Shown here: positions 1 to 9,000 of the stretch, one piece after another
Layout of the letters: each line of letters opens with the position of its first letter
Numbering within the stretch: the stretch's first letter is position 1
Source: an uncultured Lachnospiraceae bacterium
GTDB taxonomy: Bacteria > Bacillota > Clostridia > Lachnospirales > Lachnospiraceae
Length of the DNA stretch: 64,000 nt
Assembly: GCA_947367855.1 (NCBI GenBank)
Contig: CANBFE010000002.1
Span: 62,001 to 126,000, forward strand
Direction: 5' to 3'
The notes under the pieces: model-generated
What the model saw: only the letters and a program-made list of their open reading frames with translations
Databases searched by the model: none
Told to the model about the DNA's origin: nothing
Translations under genes and position numbers: made by a program

Positions 1-611
1 AGATGGTCCAGGCGTTTCAGATGGGCCTGCTCATGGGCGATTACCGGGGCGTACATTTCTTCCGGCATGGGGGAGGGCAGATAAATGCGGGGGCGGACCA
101 GGCCCAGAAGGAATGGGGTATCAATGAATTCGCTAAGGTATATGGCGTCCTGAAGACGAACAGCCGTCCGAAGTTTAATGATAAGGCGTATGTATCCAAT
201 CAGGGCGTACAGAAGCAAAGCCAGAACTCCCGCAGCCCAGAGGATTCCGGCGGGAAGCAGCCAGATCTGCAGGGGATTCCCGCTGCAGGCCGGGTTTGGG
301 GACAGGGAGCTCTGAAGCGCGGGATTGACCGTGCTGTCCGGGAAAGGCAGGCCGCTGCTGACGGAGGGCATGGGGGAGAGGGCGATTTCCCCTGGGATGG
401 TTTCCCTGCCCGGGATGAGGCTGAAGATACTTTCCGGGGAAAAAGGGCATGCCAGGCGGACTGCCGTAATCGCCCACAGCAGACAGGAAATCCAGGCAGG
501 GGCTTTTTTCAGCAGGAACCTGAGCAGGATGACGGCCAGAATCAGCCATCCCGCATTGATGCTCCTGTTTAATATGTTCAGAAAGATAACTTCTATTTCC
601 AGATTTTCCAT
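1..611 (-). CDS. BlaR1/MecR1-like M56 sensor peptidase, partial at left edge
   Basis: The frame is open from an ATG at 611 to the window edge, giving about 203 N-terminal residues. They contain hydrophobic membrane segments, a stretch rich in Ser/Pro, and the zinc-peptidase motif HEQAH followed by LKRLDH just before the edge, as in the M56 domain of BlaR1/MecR1. A GGGAG site lies 7 bases upstream of the ATG. The gene follows the BlaI-type repressor on the same strand with about 100 bases between them, the classic repressor-sensor order. In known systems the M56 protein senses a cell-wall antibiotic or envelope signal and triggers cleavage of the repressor. The C-terminal part, including any penicillin-binding sensor domain, is outside the window, so the ligand cannot be judged. 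Confidence 0.88.
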   Translation of the reverse strand, partial: MENLEIEVIFLNILNRSINAGWLILAVILLRFLLKKAPAWISCLLWAITAVRLACPFSPESIFSLIPGRETIPGEIALSPMPSVSSGLPFPDSTVNPALQSSLSPNPACSGNPLQIWLLPAGILWAAGVLALLLYALIGYIRLIIKLRTAVRLQDAIYLSEFIDTPFLLGLVRPRIYLPSPMPEEMYAPVIAHEQAHLKRLDH

Positions 612-710
612 AGTTTTCTCCCGTCATCATTTTTTCGGTTTCCGGAAAGGCTCTGCCGCCTGCGCCTAGGGCCTGGATTTGAATTACGGCAGGGGGCATT
701 TTTTCCGCGT

Positions 711-1073
711 TCAGTCTGCCTCATACTGCTCCAGCATCTGCCGGATTTCCGCCGCGTCCTGCCGGGACAGCTTTTTTCCTCTGGTGAATGCGGCGATAAA
801 GGCAGGCAGGGAGCCCTGGAAGGTCTTTTCCACCAGTTCGTCTATCTCCGCGGCCTGTACTTCATCCTTGGATATCAGGGAGGTGACGGTTGCATTCTCA
901 TTTTTTACCACGCCTCTGTCGGATAAACGGCGGATTACCGTGTAGGTGGTGGTGCGGCTCCAACCAAGCTTTTCGCTGCAGAGCTTTGCAAGTTTTGTGC
1001 TGTTGATGGGTTCATGCTCCCACAGAATCAGGCAGAAGCGGTATTCACTCTCAAAAATTTTCGGTGTGGCCAT
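711..1073 (-). CDS. BlaI/MecI/CopY-family transcriptional repressor
   Basis: This 120-residue winged-helix protein starts MATPKIFESEYRF, typical of BlaI/MecI penicillinase repressors, and has the recognition region WSRTTTYTVIRRLSDRGVV followed by a C-terminal dimerisation helix. The ATG at 1073 is preferred over the upstream in-frame ATG at 1094 because AAGGAGAT sits 6-7 bases before it. The gene precedes an M56 sensor gene, so the pair should form an antibiotic or envelope-stress response circuit. Two near-identical palindromes overlap its own promoter, which points to autorepression. No beta-lactamase gene lies nearby on the right; targets may be elsewhere or left of the window. Confidence 0.93.
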   Translation of the reverse strand: MATPKIFESEYRFCLILWEHEPINSTKLAKLCSEKLGWSRTTTYTVIRRLSDRGVVKNENATVTSLISKDEVQAAEIDELVEKTFQGSLPAFIAAFTRGKKLSRQDAAEIRQMLEQYEAD

Positions 1074-1108
1074 GGAAATCTCCTTTCGGGACAAGTCCCT
1101 GATTTTGT

Positions 1109-1147
1109 TCTAATGTATTAGACTACCAATAGTCTAACGCATTAGAC
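1109..1147. promoter_or_regulatory. Twin BlaI-type operators
   Basis: Two palindromes, TCTAATGTATTAGA (1109-1122) and GTCTAACGCATTAGAC (1132-1147), have centres 24 bp apart. A third palindrome, AGACTA-CCAA-TAGTCT (1120-1135), is interleaved between them and uses their facing half-sites. They cover the -10 and start region of the repressor gene. Dyads in this position are the usual target of BlaI/CopY-type dimers. Confidence 0.75.
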
Positions 1148-1159
1148 GCAGGCTGTCAA
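1131..1159 (-). promoter_or_regulatory. blaI-type repressor promoter
   Basis: On the minus strand TTGACA (1159-1154) is separated by exactly 17 bases from TAGACT (1136-1131). The -10 box lies inside the operator palindromes, which fits direct autorepression. Confidence 0.8.
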
Positions 1160-1200
1160 GAGGGAGCTGTTTTTTCCAATTTTTTCCGTTAAATTTTTTC

Positions 1201-1229
1201 TTGACAGCACTTGGATTTTCCCGTATAAT
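1201..1229 (+). promoter_or_regulatory. Promoter of the tyrS T-box transcript
   Basis: TTGACA (1201-1206), a 17-base spacer and TATAAT (1224-1229) form a perfect sigma-A promoter just before the T-box leader. Confidence 0.9.
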
Positions 1230-1239
1230 TCATTTAATT

Positions 1240-1547
1240 TCATAGTCAAGCGATTGATTCTAAAAGCAATGACAAGAAGAAGTAGCACATGGTGGAGCAT
1301 ACAGAAAGCAGCCGGCTGATGAGAGGCGCATGGGAAGCCTTTGTGTGAATACATCTTTGAGCTTCGCACTGAATCTCCCCGGGGAGTAGTAGGCTGCGAC
1401 GGTTCCCGCACCCGTTATCGTGCTAGGGTATCACCCGTGCAGGCGGACGTACCCGAAGAGGCAGGCAGTGTGAGCTGTCTGTAAACATGAGGTGGTACCG
1501 CGGAGTTTTATGGCTCTCGTCCTTTTGATAAGGATGGGAGCTTTTTT
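1240..1547 (+). ncRNA. T-box leader (tyrosine specifier) of tyrS
   Basis: The leader has a Stem I region, with a GTGAA-TAC-ATC specifier loop whose UAC codon (1350-1352) reads tyrosine. It also has the conserved T-box sequence ATGAGGTGGTACCGCGG (1487-1503), which pairs with the uncharged tRNA acceptor end. A terminator hairpin with a T-run follows at 1513-1547. Uncharged tRNA-Tyr should stabilise the antiterminator and switch on tyrS. The specifier agrees with the downstream gene. Confidence 0.93.
1513..1547 (+). terminator. T-box conditional terminator
   Basis: GCTCTCGTCC (1513-1522) pairs with GGATGGGAGC (1532-1541), allowing G-U pairs, and six T follow. It competes with the antiterminator formed with the T-box sequence. 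Confidence 0.88.
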
Positions 1548-1647
1548 GCTGTGGGGAAGTACAGACAGAGGCCTAAATTTTGCGGTTTAAATCGGAACAC
1601 GCAGAGGATGGAAGCACCCAGATCCGGCAGGGACGGAGGAAAGGGAA

Positions 1648-3024
1648 ATGAAGGAAACAGAAAAGGAGACAGGAGAGATGGAAGGCATGGAGAAACACAC
1701 GACTACAACGGAGGAGGCAAAGACAATGGAAGAAAACAGCCCGGCAGCGGAAAAGGCGGAGGCGGAAATGACAAAAGATCAGGCATGGGCAGAAGCCCGG
1801 GAGAACCCGGAACTGGCCGGGCAGGTTCGGCACCAGATGCGGGTGATCCGGCAGGGGGCGGAGGAGCTGATTGGAGAGCCGGAACTGGAGCAGAAGGTTG
1901 CCCGGAGTATCTCCACGGGCAGGCCCCTGATCATTAAATTTGGCATGGATCCCAGTGCGCCGGATATCCACCTGGGCCATGCGGTTCCCCTGCGGAAGCT
2001 GAAGCAGATGCAGGATCTGGGACATACCATTGTGATTGTGATCGGGGATTTCACAGCAAAAATAGGTGATCCCACGGGAAAAAGCAAGGGGCGGAAAGCC
2101 ATGACGGAGCAGGAGGTATTTCTCAACGCCCAGACTTACCAGGAACAGATTTTCCGCATTCTGGACAGGGAGAAGACGCAGGTGCGCTTTAACGGGGAAT
2201 GGTTGGAGTTGCTGAATCTGAACGAGGTATTGCAGCTGGCTTCTACGGTTACGGTGGCCAGGATGTTGGAGAGGGATGATTTTCAGAATCGATTCCGGGG
2301 AGGCATACCCATCGGGCTTCACGAATTTTTCTACCCCCTGATGCAGGCATATGATTCCGTGGAACTGAAGGCGGATCTGGAGTTAGGGGGGACTGACCAG
2401 ACCTTTAATATCCTGATGGGGAGGCAGCTGCAGCGGGACAGAAAGCAGGAGCCCCAGGCAGCCATGTTCATGCCGCTTCTGGAGGGAATTGACGGGGTGG
2501 AGAAGATGAGCAAGAGCCTGGGCAACTACATCGGCATCAGCGAGGATGCACGCACTATGTTCACCAAGGTGATGCAGGTGCCGGATGCTTTGATCGTGAA
2601 ATACTTTGAGTTGGCCACGGATATTCTGCCTGAGGATCTGGACAAAATCAAGGAGGCCCTGGCGGACGGCTGCAATCCCAGAGACTGCAAACTGGTTCTG
2701 GCCAAAACCATCACCTCCCTGTACCACAGCCCGGAGGATACGGCGGAGGCGGAGAATTTTTTCCGGGAAGCCTTTACCGACAGAAAAGTGCCGGACCAGG
2801 CGGAGATTCTGGAGGCGGTTCTGGAGAGCGGAACGCTGTTCGACTGCGTCAGGCCTCTGGTGAATGCGGGGATTGTGGAGAGCGGCGCCCAGTTTCGGAG
2901 GCTGATTGCCCAGGGCGGGGTACAGAAAAACGGTGTCCGTGTGAATCAACTGGAGGAGCCTGTCCAGAGCGGCGATGTGCTGAAGGTGGGAAAACGGCGG
3001 TTCGTGCAGGTGAAGATGTGCTGA
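1648..3024 (+). CDS. tyrS: Tyrosyl-tRNA synthetase
   Basis: This 458-residue class I synthetase charges tRNA-Tyr. It has the HIGH-type motif HLGH (residues 108-111, in DPSAPDIHLGH), KMSKS (286-290) and a C-terminal S4-like RNA-binding domain ending the protein. The tyrosine T-box upstream confirms the amino-acid specificity. GGAGG lies 8 bases before the ATG at 1648. This start gives about 55 extra N-terminal residues rich in Glu, Lys and Thr before the usual synthetase beginning. Internal ATGs at 1678 and 1687, or later, could be the real start, so the extension is uncertain. The body of the protein is unremarkable. Confidence 0.95.
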   Translation: MKETEKETGEMEGMEKHTTTTEEAKTMEENSPAAEKAEAEMTKDQAWAEARENPELAGQVRHQMRVIRQGAEELIGEPELEQKVARSISTGRPLIIKFGMDPSAPDIHLGHAVPLRKLKQMQDLGHTIVIVIGDFTAKIGDPTGKSKGRKAMTEQEVFLNAQTYQEQIFRILDREKTQVRFNGEWLELLNLNEVLQLASTVTVARMLERDDFQNRFRGGIPIGLHEFFYPLMQAYDSVELKADLELGGTDQTFNILMGRQLQRDRKQEPQAAMFMPLLEGIDGVEKMSKSLGNYIGISEDARTMFTKVMQVPDALIVKYFELATDILPEDLDKIKEALADGCNPRDCKLVLAKTITSLYHSPEDTAEAENFFREAFTDRKVPDQAEILEAVLESGTLFDCVRPLVNAGIVESGAQFRRLIAQGGVQKNGVRVNQLEEPVQSGDVLKVGKRRFVQVKMC

Positions 3025-3114
3025 AAAGGCAGTGTAAAAGATGTGAAAGTAGTTTTCAATACTATGTAAAAGAAACAGAAATTGATAAATAGAGATATAG
3101 AATAACGCAAGCTA

Positions 3115-3143
3115 TTGATATTTTTCCCGGGAAGTGGTATCCT
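3115..3143 (+). promoter_or_regulatory. Promoter of degV
   Basis: TTGATA (3115-3120), a 17-base spacer and TATCCT (3138-3143) preceded by TGG (extended -10). Confidence 0.6.
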
Positions 3144-3224
3144 ATACATGCATGTGGAGGAATTGCCGTGAAATACCATGTGGGTTTCCGGCAGTTCTGA
3201 TCTGTAGGGAAGGTGGATGCGCAT

Positions 3225-4133
3225 ATGAAGGAAAAGTATCATATTATCAGCGACGGCTCCTGCGATTTGCCCAGGGAGCTGGCGGAGGAAAAGAATATCA
3301 CGGTTGTGCCGTTTTATGTGTCTTTTGACGACGAGAATTATCTGAAGGAAAATGTGGACATCGGAATCCGGGATTTTTATCAGCAGATGGTGGACCGCAA
3401 AGGGGTGTACCCGAAATCTTCCATGCCCTCGGCCCAGGACTATGTGGAGGTGTTTCTGCCCTATGCCCGGGAGGGAATCCCAGTGATCTGCATCTGCATT
3501 ACCACCAAATTCAGCGGTTCCATGCAGTCTGCCTTAAGCGCCAGGGGCATTGTGCGGGAGAGCTGTCCGGAGGCGGAGATCACCGTAATCGATGCCACGG
3601 TGAATACGGTGCTGCAGGGGCTTTACGTGCTGGAGGCCGTGGCCCTGCGGGACAGCGGCATGGAATATAAGGCGGCAGTGGCCCGGCTGGAGGAGATCAG
3701 GAGAACCGGAAGGATCTTCTTCACCGTGGGGGACATGGAATACTTAAAGCATGGGGGGCGTATCGGCAAGGTATCCGCTGTGGCAGGCAGTGTCCTGGGC
3801 ATCCGGCCCGTGATCACCCTGAAGGAGGGGGAGATCTTCCCTTCCGGTATCGGCAGGGGCAGGAAGCGTACCACGGAGAAGGCCATTGACCTGCTGTTGG
3901 ACTATCTGGAGGAAAACGGGAGAAGGATGGAACGTTTCAGCCTTTGCATCGGATTCGGATATGATTATCAGGAGGCTGTGGAATTTCGGGAGCATACCCT
4001 GGAAAGACTGCAGGAGAAAGGGTATTCCATTGAGAAGGACATGCTTCCCATCTACCAGATCGGCGCAACAATCAGCGTCCACACAGGGCCTTACCCCCTG
4101 GGATTCGGGATTATCGAAAAAGGCCTGGTGTGA
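3225..4133 (+). CDS. DegV family fatty-acid-binding protein
   Basis: The protein has about 302 residues and the DegV fold: the N-terminus MKEKYHIISDGSCDLP, the conserved TKFSGSMQSA segment, and the HGGRIGKVSAVAGSVLGIRPV motif that shapes the lipid pocket. DegV proteins bind a fatty acid and, as FakB-type subunits, can present it to a fatty acid kinase; no kinase gene is adjacent. A GTG at 3213 is an alternative start four codons upstream. The ATG at 3225 matches the usual family beginning and has GGTGG upstream. It has its own promoter and converges with the HAD gene on the other strand. Confidence 0.9.
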   Translation: MKEKYHIISDGSCDLPRELAEEKNITVVPFYVSFDDENYLKENVDIGIRDFYQQMVDRKGVYPKSSMPSAQDYVEVFLPYAREGIPVICICITTKFSGSMQSALSARGIVRESCPEAEITVIDATVNTVLQGLYVLEAVALRDSGMEYKAAVARLEEIRRTGRIFFTVGDMEYLKHGGRIGKVSAVAGSVLGIRPVITLKEGEIFPSGIGRGRKRTTEKAIDLLLDYLEENGRRMERFSLCIGFGYDYQEAVEFREHTLERLQEKGYSIEKDMLPIYQIGATISVHTGPYPLGFGIIEKGLV

Positions 4134-4158
4134 AGGCGGATGCGGCAGTTTTGACAGG

Positions 4159-4980
4159 TTACAGGGCTTCGGTGCAGTGCATCAGAAGCTCTTTTACATT
4201 GGCAAAGCAGTAGTCGGCAGGATAGGGGGTGTCAGCCATGTCCTCCGGCTTTGCCTCTCCGGTAAACAACACACAGGTATCTACTTCACCGTTGATTCCG
4301 CAGGCGATATCGGTATAGAGCCTGTCGCCCACCACCAGAGTCTCTTCCCGGGAGAAGCCGGACAGCTCCAGGCACAGATCCACCACCGCCCGGCTAGGTT
4401 TGCCCAGGTACAGGGGCTTTTTTCCCGTGGAATCCGTGAGCATATTGCAGATGGCGCCGCAGTCGGGGATAAAGCCGAAATCAATGGGGCAGCACAGGTC
4501 CGGATTGGTGGCGTAAAAGGGCGCGTCGCCTGTGGAGAGCACTCTGCAGGCCTGAATCAGCTTGTCATAGGTAAGCTCGCTGTCATAGGCCGCAACCACG
4601 CAGTCAATGTCCTCTTCGGCAGTCTCCGTCACATGCAGGCCGTTTTTGCGCAGCTCTGTCACAAAGGAGGCGGTGCCCAGGACGAAGATTTTGCCCTCCC
4701 GATACCGCTCCTTCAGAAAGCGCAGGGTCATATAACCGGATGTGATAAACTGGTCTTCTGTGGTATTTAGACGGAAGGCCCGGCGGAACCGCTCCACATA
4801 ATCCCTGCCGCTGCGGGTGGAATTGTTGGTGATAAAATAGGCTTTGCCGCCGATTTCGTCAATGTGGCGAAGCAGGTCCGCGCTGCCCTCATAGAGGGTG
4901 TCGCCTACGGCCAGAGTGCCGTCTATATCAAATAAAAAAAGCTTTTTTTCTTTTAAATTCCTTTTTGCAGCGATATCCAT
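4159..4980 (-). CDS. HAD-IIA family sugar-phosphatase (NagD/PGP-like)
   Basis: A protein of about 273 residues with the HAD motif I FLFDIDGTLAVGD, motif II FITNNSTRSG, a cap domain and motif III/IV VVGDRLYTDIACGINGEVDTCVLFTGE. This arrangement is that of the NagD/4-nitrophenylphosphatase HAD-IIA branch, which dephosphorylates small phosphometabolites; the physiological substrate cannot be told from sequence. The ATG at 4980 is chosen over 4992 because GGAG lies six bases before it, whereas 4992 has no good ribosome site. It is convergent with degV, 25 bases apart, with no clear terminator between them. Confidence 0.9.
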   Translation of the reverse strand: MDIAAKRNLKEKKLFLFDIDGTLAVGDTLYEGSADLLRHIDEIGGKAYFITNNSTRSGRDYVERFRRAFRLNTTEDQFITSGYMTLRFLKERYREGKIFVLGTASFVTELRKNGLHVTETAEEDIDCVVAAYDSELTYDKLIQACRVLSTGDAPFYATNPDLCCPIDFGFIPDCGAICNMLTDSTGKKPLYLGKPSRAVVDLCLELSGFSREETLVVGDRLYTDIACGINGEVDTCVLFTGEAKPEDMADTPYPADYCFANVKELLMHCTEAL

Positions 4981-5106
4981 GTTTTTCTCCATTCAACTAT
5001 AGCGATATTCCGATCTCCGGAACCTTATTATAACAGATTTTTTAGGATTTAGCCAACAGACTTATTGAAGTTGACGAAAATCTTTTGTAGCATTATTCAG
5101 TGCAGC

Positions 5107-5116
5107 GTGCTATAAT
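5107..5116 (+). promoter_or_regulatory. Extended -10 promoter of exonuclease III gene
   Basis: TGC-TATAAT, with the -10 hexamer at 5111-5116, forms an extended -10. No good -35 box is seen at the right distance. The start codon lies about 50 bases downstream. Confidence 0.5.
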
Positions 5117-5168
5117 TTTTCTAGTCAGAAAGCAGAAAATCGTCCGGAGAGACGAGGGAGGTATAGAG

Positions 5169-5924
5169 ATGAAATTGATATCCTGGAATGTAAATGGTTT
5201 ACGGGCATGTGTGCAGAAGGGGTTTCTGGAATATTTCAAGGAGGCAGACGCGGATATCTTCTGCCTGCAGGAGACCAAGATGCAGCCGGGGCAGCTGGAA
5301 CTGGAGCTGCCCGGTTATCATCAATACTGGAATTCCGCGGAGAAGAAGGGCTATTCCGGAACGGCTGTTTTTACCAGGAAGGAGCCGCTGGAGGTGACTT
5401 ACGGCATAGGCGTGGAGGAGCATGACCATGAAGGGCGCGTGATTACGGCAGAATATGAAGAATTTTTCGTTATTACGGTCTATGTGCCCAATTCCCAGAG
5501 GGAGCTGACCAGACTGGAATACCGGATGCAGTGGGAGGAGGCTTTCCTGAAGTATCTGAAAAAACTGGAGGAGAAGAAGCCTGTGATCTACTGCGGGGAT
5601 CTGAATGTGGCCCATCAGGAGATCGATCTGAAGAATCCCAAAACCAACCGCCGGAACGCGGGCTTTACGGATGAGGAGCGGAAGTGTTTCGGAAAGGTGC
5701 TGGAGAACGGATTTGTGGACACGTTCCGGTATTTTTATCCTGACCAGAGAGACGCCTATTCCTGGTGGTCCTACATGGGCCAGGCCAGGGCGAAGAACGT
5801 AGGGTGGCGCATTGACTATTTTGTGGTATCGGAGATTCTCAGGGATAGGCTTGAGGATGCGAAGATTCATTCGGAGGTACTGGGATCGGATCACTGCCCT
5901 GTGGAACTGGATTTAAAAGAATAG
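5169..5924 (+). CDS. xth: Exodeoxyribonuclease III (AP endonuclease)
   Basis: This 251-residue protein of the ExoIII/APE1 endonuclease-exonuclease-phosphatase fold starts MKLISWNVNGLRA. It has the metal-binding Glu in FCLQETKMQ, the Asp/Asn pair in YCGDLNVAH, and the terminal catalytic SDHCPVEL. It cleaves abasic sites and trims 3' ends in base excision repair. The start follows GAGGGAGG; an upstream in-frame ATG at 5100 would add 23 residues not found in the family. A factor-independent terminator follows, so it is probably a single-gene unit. Confidence 0.95.
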   Translation: MKLISWNVNGLRACVQKGFLEYFKEADADIFCLQETKMQPGQLELELPGYHQYWNSAEKKGYSGTAVFTRKEPLEVTYGIGVEEHDHEGRVITAEYEEFFVITVYVPNSQRELTRLEYRMQWEEAFLKYLKKLEEKKPVIYCGDLNVAHQEIDLKNPKTNRRNAGFTDEERKCFGKVLENGFVDTFRYFYPDQRDAYSWWSYMGQARAKNVGWRIDYFVVSEILRDRLEDAKIHSEVLGSDHCPVELDLKE

Positions 5925-5931
5925 CGACGAG

Positions 5932-5965
5932 ACGGCCTTATCCCTGACGGGAAGGGCCGTTTTTT
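5932..5965 (+). terminator. Terminator after exonuclease III gene
   Basis: An ACGGCC/GGCCGT stem extended through the TTATCCC arm, followed by six T. Confidence 0.8.
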
Positions 5966-6001
5966 GCCGCAGGGAGATTTAAGCCTGTAAGTGGTTCTTT
6001 G

Positions 6002-6031
6002 TTGGCACAATTCATATAATTGTGGTATGAT
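6002..6031 (+). promoter_or_regulatory. Promoter of addBA
   Basis: TTGGCA (6002-6007), an 18-base spacer and TATGAT (6026-6031) with TGG upstream (extended -10). Confidence 0.6.
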
Positions 6032-6076
6032 GATGTGGAAAGCGGAAAAGGGAAGGAAACGGGGGTCAGAGAGCGG

Positions 6077-9000
6077 ATGAGCCTTCAATTCTATTTTGGG
6101 CCCTCCGGGGCAGGCAAGAGCCGGAAACTTTATGAGGATATTACGAAGCGGGCGCAGGAGAACCGGGAACAGAATTTTCTGATCATTGTTCCGGATCAGT
6201 TTACCATGCAGACGCAGAAGGAACTGGTGTGCTTAAATGACCGGGGCGGCATAATGAACATTGACGTGCTCAGCTTTGGGCGTCTGGGACACCGGATTCT
6301 GGAAGAAGTGGGCGGCCGGGAAATCCCGGTGCTTGACGATACGGGAAAGAGCCTGGTGCTGCAGAAGGTGGCTGCCGGTCTGAAGGAGGAGCTGCCTGCG
6401 TTGGGAGGCTTTCTGCACAGACAGGGCTATATTCACGAGGTAAAAAGCGCCATTTCAGAATTTATGCAGTATGGTATCGGCACGGAGGACGTGTCAAGGC
6501 TCATTGAATGCGCGCAGAAGCGGGGTGCTCTGGCGCAGAAGCTGAAGGATCTGGAGACTCTGTATAAGGGGTTTATGGAGTATATCCACGGCAATTTTAT
6601 CACCACCGAGGAGACCCTGGATGTTGTGTGCCGTTCCCTGCACAAGTCAAAGCTGCTTGCTGGAAGCGTGGTGGCCTTTGACGGATTTACCGGATTTACC
6701 CCTGTCCAGACCAAAATGATAGCGGAACTGATGAGCCTGTGCGGGGAAGTGATTGTGACACTGACTTTGGGGGAGGACGAAAATCCCTACGGACAGGACG
6801 GGGAGCAGAAGCTTTTTCATCTGAGCAAAAAGACAGTGGCGGATTTAACTGCCCGGGCCAGGGAGCTTTCCGTACAGAGGGGGCAGGATGTCTTTATCCT
6901 GCCGGCGGGAGCAGACAGCGTCAGGGAAGAGGGCGCGGTTTATTATAATGAAAAGCACCGTTTCTGCAGCTCGCCTGCTCTGGCCTGTCTGGAAAAGAAT
7001 CTGTTCCGCTTTGGCACAAGCCCATATGAGGGGGAGCAGCAGGAGATCCGGCTGTTTGAGACAACATCGCCCAAGGAGGAGGTTCATCAGACCGGACTTG
7101 AGATCTGCGCTCTGGTCAGGGAGGAAGGGCTTGCCTATCGGGACATTGCGGTGATTCTGGGAGATCTGCCTGGGTATGCGCCCTATGTGGAAAGGGAATT
7201 TGCCAGGATGGAGATTCCCTGTTACATTGACCGGACCAGGCAGATCGTATTGAATCCCATGATAGAATACATCAAAAGCGCATTGGAGCTGTATATAAAG
7301 GATTTTTCCTATGAAGCAGTGTTTCATTATCTCCGCAGTGGTCTGGCAGGCCTGGAGTGGGGGGAGGTGGACCGCCTGGAAAATTACTGCCTGGCCACAG
7401 GAATCAGGGGATACCGCTGCTACAGCAGGATGTTTACCCGCAGGATGCCGGATATGGAGGAGGAAGAACTGGAGGCGCTGAATTCCTGCCGTGAGCGCAT
7501 GATGGGGCAGGTGGAGGCCCTGCATCTGGGCGGAAAGCAGACCGTGGGAAACTATGTGAATGCGCTTTACGATTTTCTGGTGCAGAACAGGGTGCAGCAG
7601 AAACTGGAGGGGTACAAAAGCCGTTTTGAGGAGCAGGGGGAACTGACAAGGGCCAGGGAATACGCCCAGATCTACCGTCTGGTGATGGACCTGTTGGATC
7701 AGATTTACGTCCTCCTTGGGGAGGAGCACATTTCCCTGAAGGAATTCGGGGAGATTCTGGAAGCGGGTTTCGGGGAGATACAGGTGGGCACCATTCCCCA
7801 GAATGTGGACAGGGTTCTGGTGGGGGATATGGAAAGAACCAGGCTCAGTCAGGTGAAGGCGCTTTTTTTCCTGGGGGTGAACGACGGCAACATTCCCAAG
7901 GCTGCATCCCGGGGCGGCATCATCTCGGACATGGACAGGGAATTTCTGCGGGAATCGGAACTGGAGCTGGCGCCCAGTCCCAGACAGCAGATGTATATCC
8001 AGAGATTTTACCTGTATCTGAACATGACAAAGCCCTCCGAAAGGCTGTATCTGTCCTGGTCCAGGATAAACAGCGCAGGAAAATCCATCCGCCCGGCCTA
8101 TCTGGTGGAAGTGGTGCGCAGCCTGTTTCCGTCCCTGTCTGTGGGGCATCCCCAGAACCGCAGTCCTCTGGAACAGATCGTCACCGGACAGGAGGGACTG
8201 GAGTATCTGGCGGAGGGACTGCGGGAGTACGCGGAGGGAAGTCTGCCCGGAGAGAAGGAGCAGGAATTTCTGACCATATACCGTGTGTACGGGGAGGGGG
8301 AGCTTAAGGGAAAGCGGCAGTTCCTCACGGAGGCGGCCTTTCAGAGATACCGGGATACGGGATTGTCCCGGGCGGTGGCAAGGGCCCTGTACGGGGTTCT
8401 GCTGGAAAACAGCGTCACCAGGCTGGAGACATACGCAGCCTGCGCCTACCGGCATTTCCTGCAGTATGGCCTGGCCCTCAGGGAGAGGGGGGAATTCACC
8501 TTTGAGAGTGTGGACATGGGAAATGTATACCATGCGGTACTGGAGATGTTTTCGGAGAAATTAACGGAAAACCACTATACATGGTTTGATTTTCCGAAAG
8601 AATTTGCAGTGCGCCAGGTGCGGGAGGCATTGGAGCGCTACGCGGCTTCCTACGGAAGCACGGTCCTCTACAGCAGCGCCAGAAACGAGTATGCCATTAC
8701 CAGAATGGGGCGCATTCTCACAAGAACCGTGCTGACACTGCAGAAACAGCTCCGGAAAGGCAGTTTTGTGCCGGAATCCTTTGAGCTGTCCTTCCGGTAT
8801 GCGGATCATCTGGACAGCGTGAATGTGGCGCTTTCGGAACAGGAGAAAATGCGCCTCCAGGGACGTATTGACCGCATCGACGTGGCCCGGGATGGGGAAA
8901 AGGTGTATGTAAAGGTAATTGACTACAAATCCGGAGACAGGAAATTTGACCTGGCGGCGCTGTATTACGGTCTGCAGCTGCAGTTGGTTGTGTATATGAA

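Noticed and set aside
3..572. Plus-strand open frame of 189 codons at the left edge
   Set aside because: It is antisense to the M56 peptidase gene, which has a full set of family motifs; the plus frame has none.
1142..1411. Minus-strand frame of 89 codons
   Set aside because: It lies over the T-box leader and promoter, whose structure explains the sequence.
6845..8533. Minus-strand frame of 562 codons
   Set aside because: It is antisense to addB. Such long frames arise from third-position GC bias; the composition (His/Gln/Pro/Leu-rich) is typical of shadows.
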